This document shows positions 7,987 to 15,213 of a stretch of DNA of 64,000 bases, piece after piece. The stretch's first letter is position 1. Each line of letters opens with the position of its first letter. The stretch is from the NCBI RefSeq assembly GCF_052072235.1, contig NZ_CM125436.1, forward strand, positions 5,450,001-5,514,000, in the 5' to 3' direction. Both the position numbers and the translations under genes were made by a program. The DNA is from Brevibacillus_D fluminis_A (lineage in GTDB: Bacteria; Bacillota; Bacilli; Brevibacillales; Brevibacillaceae). The notes below the pieces were generated by a model, which saw only the letters and a program-made list of their open reading frames with translations, did no database searches and was not told where the DNA came from.

Positions 7987-8613
7987 ATGAGTTGGAGTGA
8001 AAAGCTATCGATTCGAATTGCCAAAAAACTTGTTTCTAATACAGATGCCTCTCATACTGTCGGACAAGTCTCGCATGGAATTGAAATTTTTCTCTTGTAC
8101 TTGCTTACAGTCCTGTCCCTCGCTGTTTGCTCATGGTTTCTCAACTCCTTTTCGGAAACAATCGTTCTTTCCTTTTTCTATTTTCTTTTCCGTAACTTTA
8201 CGGGAGGTGTACATTTAAGCAACCCACACTCTTGCTTTATCGTAGGCAATATTTTGGCTCTATCGCTTGGTTTGGCTGTCAAGCACATGCCAACGACCAA
8301 TTTTCTTTTCGCTTCGATTACGATCATGGTCGCTGTCGTATTTTCGTTTGTCGTCAACTGGCGGTATGCTCCCGCAAATCATACCTATGTGCAGATTAGT
8401 GACGAAGCAAAAAGAAAAAGCAAGAGAATTGTCACTACTTTCCTAATTTTAGGTTGTCCATTGGCGTATTTCCTGCTATATTTTAACTATTACAACCTCG
8501 CTTATGCTTATAGCTTTGCCGTCCTTTTACAAGCTTTACTTCTGCATCCTCTTTCTTTTCATCTTGTAAAACGTTTCGAAAAAACTTTTTTACGAGAAGG
8601 GGTTGAACGGTAA
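7987..8613 (+). CDS. agrB: AgrB-like membrane peptidase, autoinducer processing
   Basis: AgrB-type integral membrane cysteine endopeptidases cut the C-terminal part off the AgrD pro-peptide and close the thiolactone ring. This 208-residue protein has the diagnostic catalytic stretch FRNFTGGVHLSNPHSCF, placing His76 and Cys83 seven residues apart as in Staphylococcus AgrB. Several hydrophobic helices follow. It begins 17 bases after the kinase gene, with TTGGAGGATGGG as ribosome site, and its TAA shares a base with the ATG of the agrD-like gene (TAATG), so the two are coupled. Family assignment is firm; that it acts on the downstream peptide is inferred from order. Confidence 0.92.
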   Translation: MSWSEKLSIRIAKKLVSNTDASHTVGQVSHGIEIFLLYLLTVLSLAVCSWFLNSFSETIVLSFFYFLFRNFTGGVHLSNPHSCFIVGNILALSLGLAVKHMPTTNFLFASITIMVAVVFSFVVNWRYAPANHTYVQISDEAKRKSKRIVTTFLILGCPLAYFLLYFNYYNLAYAYSFAVLLQALLLHPLSFHLVKRFEKTFLREGVER

Positions 8614-8738
8614 TGTTTAAGAAGTTAGCGGTACTGTCTTGCAGTTTTTTTGCAACGTTGTCTGCCATGAATTTAGCGGGGATTTTATGTGTTTCATATA
8701 TCTACGAACCAAAGCCACCTCATCTTAGAGGTGAATAA
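8613..8738 (+). CDS. agrD: AgrD-like cyclic lactone autoinducer precursor (41 aa)
   Basis: A 41-residue pro-peptide directly behind agrB. It has an N-terminal amphipathic, Lys-rich hydrophobic leader (MFKKLAVLSCSFFATLSA), then NLAGIL, then Cys26-Val-Ser-Tyr-Ile30, followed by the C-terminal tail YEPKPPHLRGE. The order 'Cys plus four residues, then [D/Y]EPxxP' matches AgrD, where the Cys closes a five-residue thiolactone and the acidic-proline tail is removed by AgrB (known for S. aureus: CDFIM then DEPEVP). The predicted signal is therefore a CVSYI thiolactone with an unknown number of residues before the Cys. The ATG overlaps the agrB stop; AGAAGGGG serves as ribosome site. It is short enough for automatic calling to miss. 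Confidence 0.88.
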   Translation: MFKKLAVLSCSFFATLSAMNLAGILCVSYIYEPKPPHLRGE

Positions 8739-8752
8739 ACAGTCATTCAAAC

Positions 8753-8795
8753 AAAAAGCGTCCTGCCCCATCGGCAGAACGCTTTTTGTATTTTT
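8753..8795. terminator. Bidirectional terminator, agrD / yvlD
   Basis: AAAAAGCGT-C-CTGCC pairs with GGCAG-A-ACGCTTTTT (8753-8787), with T runs on the plus side and the complementary A run on the other. It ends the agr-like operon and can also end the opposing yvlD transcript. Confidence 0.85.
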
Positions 8796-8807
8796 CCTGT
8801 CATCCAT

Positions 8808-9167
8808 TTATTCAGACTTGCTCGTAATCTGCTCGATGCACCAGCCGAACAAACTCATCAGCGCTGCGGCCAGGACGGTTGTGATGAAGGAGTCTGGCCA
8901 AGGGCCGACTTCGAAGCCTTCGATCAGGTAGGCCGTCAATGCGAACGTAATCGCATTGACGACGAACCAGAACAGGCCGAGCGTCAGCCAGCGGAATGGC
9001 GTGGTGAAGAAGTGTAAGATCGGGCGAATCAGCGTGTTTACGATGCCCAGGATAAACGCAGCCAGGACGGCAACGCCGTACCCTGTCACCTGAATGCTTT
9101 GGAAAAGCCAGCTGATGAAAAGAAGCGCTGCTCCGTTCAGGAGCAGGCGGATGATCCAGCGAAACAT
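8808..9167 (-). CDS. yvlD: YvlD-like membrane protein (phage holin family 4)
   Basis: A 119-residue integral membrane protein with four hydrophobic segments (about 5-22, 30-50, 57-80, 92-110), matching the YvlD/PF04020 'membrane protein of unknown function, holin-like' family: conserved GIVNTLIRPIL and a TL/LF..NA.TF pattern. No lytic function is implied. B. subtilis YvlD belongs to a cell-envelope stress operon, but here it follows uvrA on the same strand, seven bases after the uvrA stop, so it may be read through from the uvrBA unit. Role unknown. Confidence 0.75.
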   Translation of the reverse strand: MFRWIIRLLLNGAALLFISWLFQSIQVTGYGVAVLAAFILGIVNTLIRPILHFFTTPFRWLTLGLFWFVVNAITFALTAYLIEGFEVGPWPDSFITTVLAAALMSLFGWCIEQITSKSE

Positions 9168-9173
9168 TTGTTA

Positions 9174-12041
9174 TCACCCCGTGACAAGCTGCTCGATTCG
9201 TTGTTGCGTCCGCTTGCGGTCACGCTCGAGTATCGGTTCCAAAAATTGACCGGTGTAAGAGCCTTTCACCTTAACCACTTCTTCCGGCGTGCCCGTCGCA
9301 ACGATGTGTCCGCCTCGGGTACCGCCTTCCGGGCCCAGGTCAATTATATAGTCGACTGTCTTGATCACGTCGAGATTGTGTTCGATGACCAACACGGTAT
9401 CGCCGTTGTCGACAAGGCGCTGCAGCACTTTGAGCAAACGATCGATGTCGTCGGTATGAAGCCCTGTCGTCGGTTCATCCAAAATATACAAGGTGCGCCC
9501 TGTGCTTCTGCGATACAGCTCAGAAGCGAGCTTCACCCGCTGCGCCTCCCCGCCGGACAGTGTGGTAGCGGGCTGACCCAGCTTCATGTAGCCCAGACCA
9601 ACATCCAACAGTGTCTGAATTTTGCGCTCGATGCGCGGCAAGTTCTTGAAATACTCCAAGGAATCCTCCACCGTCATCTCCAGGACGTCGGCAATGCTCT
9701 TGCCTTTGTATTTCACATCGAGCGTTTCCCGATTGTAGCGCTTGCCGTGGCAAACCTCGCACGGTACGTAAACGTCAGGGAGGAAGTGCATCTCGATCTT
9801 GATGATGCCGTCGCCGCTGCAAGCCTCGCATCGTCCGCCTTTGACATTGAAGCTGAATCTGCCTTTTTTGTAGCCGCGTACCTTTGCCTCATTCGTGGAT
9901 GCGAACAGGTCGCGAATATCATCGAATACGCCGGTGTAGGTAGCCGGATTGGAACGCGGCGTACGGCCGATTGGCGACTGGTCGATATCGATCACCTTGT
10001 CGAGATGCTCAAGTCCGGTCAGCTTGCGGTATTCACCCGGCTTCGCTTTGGCCTTGTTCAGCTCGCGCGCCAGCGCTTTATGCAAAATCTCGTTTATGAG
10101 TGTACTTTTCCCGGAACCGGATACGCCTGTGACCGCGACGAAGATCCCCAACGGAATATCGACGCTGACGTTGTTCAGGTTGTTTTCCTTCGCCCCTTCG
10201 ATGCGCAGCTTTTTGCCATTTGGCTTGCGGCGCTCGGGAGGTACGGCGATGAACTTGCGGCCGCTCAAATAGGCACCGGTCAGCGAATTCGGGTTTTCCA
10301 TCACTTCCTGCGGCGTTCCTTCCGCAATCACTTGTCCGCCATGGATGCCCGCTCCCGGTCCGATGTCGATGATATAATCGCACGCCATCATCGTATCCTC
10401 GTCATGCTCGACGACGATGAGCGTGTTGCCGAGGCTGGTCATGTGTTCGAGCGTCTTGATCAGGCGTGCGTTGTCCCGCTGATGCAGACCGATGCTCGGC
10501 TCATCCAGAATATAGAGAACCCCCATCAGGCTGGACCCGATCTGGGTTGCCAAGCGGATGCGCTGTGCCTCTCCCCCGGACAGCGTGCCGGCTGCTCGGC
10601 TTAATGTCAGGTAATCCAGGCCGACATCGACCAGAAACTGCAAGCGGGCTTTGATTTCCTTGATAATCAAATTGGCGATTTTGGCGTCCTTCTCATTCAG
10701 ATCAAGGCCGCTCGCAAACTGATGGGCATCCGCGATCGACAGGTCGGTCAGCTCGGAAATGTTGCGCTCCCCTACTTTGACAGCAAGGCTTTCCTGCCGC
10801 AAGCGCTGCCCTTTGCACACGGGGCACGGCTTTTGGCTCATGAAGCCTTCGATCTGTTCGCGGATGAAGTCTGAGCTGGTTTCCAAATGGCGGCGCTGCA
10901 GGTTGGGGATGACCCCTTCGAACGGAACGACCGCTTCGCGCACCTGGCCGAATTCATTTTCATAACGGAAATGAATCTTTTCCCCCTCGGAACCGTACAG
11001 AATGATCTGCACATGCTCAGGCGGAAGCTCCTCCATCGGAACATCCATGCGAATGTTGAAATGGCGGCAAGCCGACTCCAGCAGCTGCTGATAATACGTC
11101 GAGGACTTCGGCTCCCAAGCCTCGATCGCCCCTTCTTCCATCGATTTGGTCATATCGGGCACGACCATATCGGGGTCAACCTCCAGCTTCACACCCAGCC
11201 CGTCGCATTCCGGGCACGCGCCATACGGGCTGTTGAAGGAGAAAATACGCGGTTCCAGCTCGCCGATCGAAAAGCCGCAGATCGGGCAAGCGTGTTTTTC
11301 GCTGAACAGCAGCTCCTCCTGATCGATCACGTCCACGATGACTTTGCCATCGGCCAGACGAATCGCGGTTTCCAAGGAGTCAGCCACCCGCGCATGGGCA
11401 TCCGGCTTCACCACGATCCGGTCGATTACAACCTCGATGCTGTGCTTTTTGTTTTTCTCCAGCTTGATTTCCTCTGACAAGTCCCGCACTTCGCCATCCA
11501 CGCGCACGCGCACGAACCCTTGCTTGCGGATGTCTTCCAGCAGTTTGACATGCTCCCCCTTGCGCCCTTGGACAAGCGGGGCGAGGATTTGCATGCGGGT
11601 CTTTTCGGGGAATTCCATGATTCGGTCCACCATCTGCTCGACGGTTTGCGACTGGATTTCGATGCCGTGCTCCGGGCAGACCGCTTTTCCGATCCGCGCA
11701 TACATCAAGCGCAGGTAGTCATAAATCTCCGTGACGGTCCCGACGGTCGAGCGCGGGTTGCGGCTTGTCGTTTTTTGGTCGATGGAAATCGCCGGAGACA
11801 ATCCCTCGATCGAATCGACATCCGGCTTATCCATTTGACCGAGGAACTGCCTCGCATAAGCGGAGAGAGATTCTACGTACCGCCGTTGCCCCTCGGCATA
11901 AATGGTATCGAAAGCGAGCGATGATTTACCGGAACCGGACAAGCCGGTCAAAACGACGAACTTGTCGCGCGGAATCACCACATCTACATTTTTCAGATTG
12001 TGTGCACGTGCTCCTTTTACGACGATATGCTCTAGCGGCAT
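9174..12041 (-). CDS. uvrA: UvrA, excinuclease ABC subunit A
   Basis: DNA-damage-recognition ATPase of nucleotide excision repair; the UvrA dimer loads UvrB at lesions. At 955 residues it is full length. It has two ABC modules: Walker A GLSGSGKSSLAF near residue 33 and GVSGSGKSTL near 640, with signatures TLSGGEAQRIRLA and TLSGGEAQRVKLA. Zinc modules are visible at CPICG...CPECDG and CEACSGDG...CEVCHGKRYN. MPLEHIVVKGARAHNLKN is the classic start. It follows uvrB by 17 bases; the LexA box upstream of uvrB should control both. Confidence 0.98.
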   Translation of the reverse strand: MPLEHIVVKGARAHNLKNVDVVIPRDKFVVLTGLSGSGKSSLAFDTIYAEGQRRYVESLSAYARQFLGQMDKPDVDSIEGLSPAISIDQKTTSRNPRSTVGTVTEIYDYLRLMYARIGKAVCPEHGIEIQSQTVEQMVDRIMEFPEKTRMQILAPLVQGRKGEHVKLLEDIRKQGFVRVRVDGEVRDLSEEIKLEKNKKHSIEVVIDRIVVKPDAHARVADSLETAIRLADGKVIVDVIDQEELLFSEKHACPICGFSIGELEPRIFSFNSPYGACPECDGLGVKLEVDPDMVVPDMTKSMEEGAIEAWEPKSSTYYQQLLESACRHFNIRMDVPMEELPPEHVQIILYGSEGEKIHFRYENEFGQVREAVVPFEGVIPNLQRRHLETSSDFIREQIEGFMSQKPCPVCKGQRLRQESLAVKVGERNISELTDLSIADAHQFASGLDLNEKDAKIANLIIKEIKARLQFLVDVGLDYLTLSRAAGTLSGGEAQRIRLATQIGSSLMGVLYILDEPSIGLHQRDNARLIKTLEHMTSLGNTLIVVEHDEDTMMACDYIIDIGPGAGIHGGQVIAEGTPQEVMENPNSLTGAYLSGRKFIAVPPERRKPNGKKLRIEGAKENNLNNVSVDIPLGIFVAVTGVSGSGKSTLINEILHKALARELNKAKAKPGEYRKLTGLEHLDKVIDIDQSPIGRTPRSNPATYTGVFDDIRDLFASTNEAKVRGYKKGRFSFNVKGGRCEACSGDGIIKIEMHFLPDVYVPCEVCHGKRYNRETLDVKYKGKSIADVLEMTVEDSLEYFKNLPRIERKIQTLLDVGLGYMKLGQPATTLSGGEAQRVKLASELYRRSTGRTLYILDEPTTGLHTDDIDRLLKVLQRLVDNGDTVLVIEHNLDVIKTVDYIIDLGPEGGTRGGHIVATGTPEEVVKVKGSYTGQFLEPILERDRKRTQQRIEQLVTG

Positions 12042-12058
12042 GAAGTAGTTCTCACTCC

Positions 12059-14035
12059 TTAAAGATCAGCTTTTAGTTCCAAAATCAGGTCACGAAGCTC
12101 GGCTGCCCGTTCGAACAACAGGCTGCGCGCTGCTTCTTTCATTTCTTCTTCCATTCGCGCGATCACCTCTAGGCGATCTTTTTTCGGCATTTTTTTGAAA
12201 TCGGCATGCGGCAGGTAATCGGCCTTTTCCTCGGCGACGCGGGTCGCCTCGATCACCTCGCGCACCGCTTTCTTGACGGTCTGCGGCGTAATGCCGTGCG
12301 CTTCGTTGTATGCGGTCTGAATGGCGCGGCGACGCTCTGTCTCGCGTATGGCAGCGGCCATCGAATCGGTCATTTTGTCAGCGTACATGATGACGCGGCC
12401 TTCGGCGTTGCGCGCGGCGCGGCCGATCGTCTGAATCAGCGACCGCTCGTTGCGCAAAAAGCCTTCTTTATCCGCATCGAGAATCGCGACCAACGATACT
12501 TCCGGCAAGTCCAAGCCTTCCCGCAGCAGGTTGATCCCGATCAGCACATCGAATTCGCCCAATCGCAGCGAGCGCAAAATCTGCATCCGCTCGATCGTTT
12601 TGATGTCCGAGTGCAAATAACGCACCTTGATGCCGATTTCCTTCAAGTAATCCGTCAGGTCCTCCGACATCTTCTTGGTCAGCGTCGTGACGAGGACGCG
12701 CTCGTTTTTGGCGATGGTCGCCTGAATTTCTCCGATCAAATCGTCGATCTGTCCCTTGATCGGGCGCACCGTGATCGTCGGGTCGACCAGACCGGTCGGA
12801 CGGATGACCTGCTGGACCATTTCAGGGGAATGCTCCATTTCGTATGGCCCCGGGGTCGCGGAAATGTAAATCAGCTGGTTCGCCTTTTCTTCGAACTCCT
12901 GGAATTGCAGCGGACGGTTGTCCTTCGCCGATGGCAGACGGAAGCCGTGTTCGACAAGCACGTCCTTGCGCGCACGGTCTCCGTTGTACATTCCCCTGAT
13001 CTGCGGCAAGGTCATATGCGACTCGTCGATCATGATGAGGAAGTCTTTCGGGAAGTAATCGAGCAGCGTATAAGGCGCATGGCCTGCAGGCAATCCGGTC
13101 AGATGGCGGGAATAGTTTTCGATTCCGGAGCAAAAGCCCATCTCCATCATCATCTCAAGGTCATAGCGGGTGCGCTGCTCCAAACGCTGCGCTTCCAGCA
13201 GCTTGCCTGCTGCACGGAACTCCGCGAGACGCTCCTCCAGCTCCGCCTGGATGCTCTCGATCGCGCGTTTCATTTTTTCTTCCCCGGTTACATAGTGGGA
13301 GGCCGGAAAGATCGCGACATGCTCGCGCTGCCCCAGCAGCTCGCCTGTCAGCACGTCGATCTCGGTGATCCGCTCGATTTCATCGCCGAAAAACTCGACG
13401 CGAATCGCCTGCTCGCTATGGGAGGCCGGGAAAATTTCCACCACATCGCCGCGCACGCGAAATGTACCGCGAACGAAATTGATGTCGTTGCGGTCATATT
13501 GGATGTCGATCAGCCGGTGAAGCACTTCTTCACGGCTTTTTTCCATGCCGACGCGGAGTGACAGAAGCAGATTGCGGTACTCTTCCGGCGAACCCAAGCC
13601 ATAGATGCAGGAAACCGATGCGACGATGATGACATCCCTGCGGTCGAACAATGCGCTTGTTGCCGCATGGCGCAGTTTGTCGATCTCGTCATTGACGCTC
13701 GAATCTTTTTCAATAAAGGTGTCTGACTGGGGAATATATGCTTCAGGTTGATAGTAGTCGTAGTAGCTGACAAAGTATTCCACCGCATTGTTGGGGAAAA
13801 ATTCCTTGAACTCTGCGCATAGCTGCGCGGCCAGCGTCTTGTTGTGGGCGATGACCAGCGTCGGCTTGTTCACCTGCGCGATCACCTGTGCTGCCGTAAA
13901 GGTTTTGCCCGTCCCTGTTGCGCCCAACAGCGTCTGATGGCGCTTGCCGGCATTCACGCCGGCAACCAGTTCGGCAATCGCCGTCGGTTGGTCACCGGAC
14001 GGCTGATACTCGGAAACCAATTGAAAACGTTCCAT
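12059..14035 (-). CDS. uvrB: UvrB, excinuclease ABC subunit B
   Basis: Damage-verification helicase-like subunit that hands the lesion to UvrC. The 658-residue protein has Walker A GATGTGKT (38-45), the beta-hairpin YYDYYQPEAYIPQSDTFIEKD, the helicase box DESH, motif V/VI GINLLREGLDLPEVSLV and TIGRAARN, and a C-terminal UVR coiled coil that binds UvrC. I start it at MERFQLVSEYQPSGDQP (14033-14035), behind AAGGAGAGGAAC, rather than 12 codons upstream. It is the first gene of uvrB-uvrA (perhaps with yvlD), controlled by a LexA box at 14107-14120. Confidence 0.98.
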   Translation of the reverse strand: MERFQLVSEYQPSGDQPTAIAELVAGVNAGKRHQTLLGATGTGKTFTAAQVIAQVNKPTLVIAHNKTLAAQLCAEFKEFFPNNAVEYFVSYYDYYQPEAYIPQSDTFIEKDSSVNDEIDKLRHAATSALFDRRDVIIVASVSCIYGLGSPEEYRNLLLSLRVGMEKSREEVLHRLIDIQYDRNDINFVRGTFRVRGDVVEIFPASHSEQAIRVEFFGDEIERITEIDVLTGELLGQREHVAIFPASHYVTGEEKMKRAIESIQAELEERLAEFRAAGKLLEAQRLEQRTRYDLEMMMEMGFCSGIENYSRHLTGLPAGHAPYTLLDYFPKDFLIMIDESHMTLPQIRGMYNGDRARKDVLVEHGFRLPSAKDNRPLQFQEFEEKANQLIYISATPGPYEMEHSPEMVQQVIRPTGLVDPTITVRPIKGQIDDLIGEIQATIAKNERVLVTTLTKKMSEDLTDYLKEIGIKVRYLHSDIKTIERMQILRSLRLGEFDVLIGINLLREGLDLPEVSLVAILDADKEGFLRNERSLIQTIGRAARNAEGRVIMYADKMTDSMAAAIRETERRRAIQTAYNEAHGITPQTVKKAVREVIEATRVAEEKADYLPHADFKKMPKKDRLEVIARMEEEMKEAARSLLFERAAELRDLILELKADL

Positions 14036-14069
14036 GTTCCGTTCCTCTCCTTGTATCGTCTCATTCACC

Positions 14070-14120
14070 ATTATAGCACAAAAAATACAAATTTAAGCCA
14101 TTTATTCGAACAAACGTTTG
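14070..14120 (-). promoter_or_regulatory. uvrB promoter region with LexA (SOS) box
   Basis: CGAACAAACGTTTG at 14107-14120 matches the Bacillus LexA/DinR consensus CGAACRNRYGTTYG at every position. On the minus strand a TATAAT -10 lies at 14070-14075; the -35 is weak. The box sits just upstream of this promoter and only two bases from the -35-like element of the divergent flgD-like promoter. Confidence 0.85.
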
Positions 14121-14122
14121 TC

Positions 14123-14150
14123 TAAGTGTGCAATAGGGTTCTTCCGATAA
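14123..14150 (+). promoter_or_regulatory. Sigma-D-like (flagellar) promoter
   Basis: TAAG (14123-14126), 16 bases, then TCCGATAA (14143-14150) resembles the B. subtilis sigma-D consensus TAAA-N15-GCCGATAT. It lies 40 bases before the ATG of a flgD-like gene, which supports both readings. Not tested. Confidence 0.5.
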
Positions 14151-14189
14151 TACAAACATGAGCGAGTGTCTATGAAAAGGGGAGCATCC

Positions 14190-15110
14190 ATGGCGGATTC
14201 CGTTACCAATACAACATATGTACCTGAACAATATAGCTATAAAAACAAAAAAGAAGCCGATGCGAGCGGCTTGAATTTTGACTCCAACTCTTTCATGAAG
14301 CTGTTGATCGAACAGCTGAAAAACCAGGACCCTCTCTCGCCGATGGATAACCAGCAGTTCGTGCAGCAAACATCGCTGATGGCGATGGTAGAGCGGCTGA
14401 CGAAAATGGAAGAGCTGATGGAAGAGTCCAACAGCAGCTTGCTGAACGTCAAGGAATACGAGGGCTTGATCGGCAAGGATGCGACCTATTCGTGGGAGCA
14501 GGAAGTCGATGGCGAACTGACCAAGCAGACCAAAACGGGTGCGATCTCCGCAGTCAAAATGGTCGATGGCAAGGTGCAGTTCCAGATCGACGGCAACTGG
14601 GTGACGCGCGACAAAATCACAGGCATCGAATCGAAGTCGGTGACAAGCGGCAGCTTGCTGGACAATACGCTGAAGTATTCTCAACTGATCGGCAAACAGG
14701 TGACGTATAAGGAATCGCAATCAACGACAGTGAACGGCCAAACCACGACCACCGATGTGGAGAAAACAGGCGTCGTAAGCGGGATTTCCCTGAAGGACAA
14801 CCAGGTCGAGCTGACGTTGGACGACAACAAAAAGCTGCCCATGGACAAGGTGACGGGAATGAATGTCCAGGGTGACGTGAATGCCGTCGACAACAATTTG
14901 AAGTATGCACAGATGATCGGCTATGGCGTCACCTACCAAGATGTCATCACGAATACGGACGGCTCCTCCTCCACCAACGAGGCGACCTCCACGATCAAGG
15001 CGGTCAGCATGAAAAACGGGTTGGTCGAATTCGTCCTGGCAGACGGCAAAAAAGTGAAGCCGTCCCAAATCACCGGATACAGTTTGAGCCCGTCGGTTCC
15101 ACAAGCGTAG
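14190..15110 (+). CDS. FlgD-like hook-capping protein with three repeats
   Basis: Residues 30-75 match the FlgD N-terminal domain (FMKLLIEQLKNQDPLSPMDNQQFVQQ...MVERL), which is needed for flagellar hook assembly as the hook cap scaffold. After a short helix the 306-residue protein carries three tandem copies of a domain of about 60 residues: KEYEGLIGK...ITGIE (88-146), KYSQLIGKQVTY...VTGM (162-224) and KYAQMIGYGVTY...ITGYS (238-297). This C-terminus is unlike the Ig/tudor parts of Gram-negative FlgD. ATG at 14190 is preferred over GTG at 14166 because AAAGGGGAG lies just upstream. The gene stands alone between repair genes and the hydantoinase operon, with no other flagellar genes in view. 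It could be a second FlgD paralogue. Confidence 0.8.
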   Translation: MADSVTNTTYVPEQYSYKNKKEADASGLNFDSNSFMKLLIEQLKNQDPLSPMDNQQFVQQTSLMAMVERLTKMEELMEESNSSLLNVKEYEGLIGKDATYSWEQEVDGELTKQTKTGAISAVKMVDGKVQFQIDGNWVTRDKITGIESKSVTSGSLLDNTLKYSQLIGKQVTYKESQSTTVNGQTTTTDVEKTGVVSGISLKDNQVELTLDDNKKLPMDKVTGMNVQGDVNAVDNNLKYAQMIGYGVTYQDVITNTDGSSSTNEATSTIKAVSMKNGLVEFVLADGKKVKPSQITGYSLSPSVPQA

Positions 15111-15151
15111 TTTCACTCTGTTTGAACCCTGTAGAGCTTTTTCCCTCAAAA

Positions 15152-15198
15152 AAAAGCCAACGAATCAGAGGCATCCCCTCTGTCATTCGTTGGCTTTT
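15152..15198. terminator. Bidirectional terminator, flgD-like / hyu operon
   Basis: A perfect 14-base stem, AAAAGCCAACGAAT (15152-15165) with ATTCGTTGGCTTTT (15185-15198), plus an inner AGAGG/CCTCT. It can stop both the flgD-like transcript and the long convergent hydantoinase operon. Confidence 0.9.
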
Positions 15199-15213
15199 CG
15201 CATTCGTTTCAAG

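Noticed and set aside
8808..9167. A phage holin or prophage trace
   Set aside because: The holin-family name of YvlD-like proteins is historical; no other phage genes are nearby and the protein is a chromosomal membrane protein.
9099..10604. A 501-codon plus-strand open frame opposite uvrA
   Set aside because: UvrA on the minus strand is beyond doubt; the opposite frame shows no recognisable domain.
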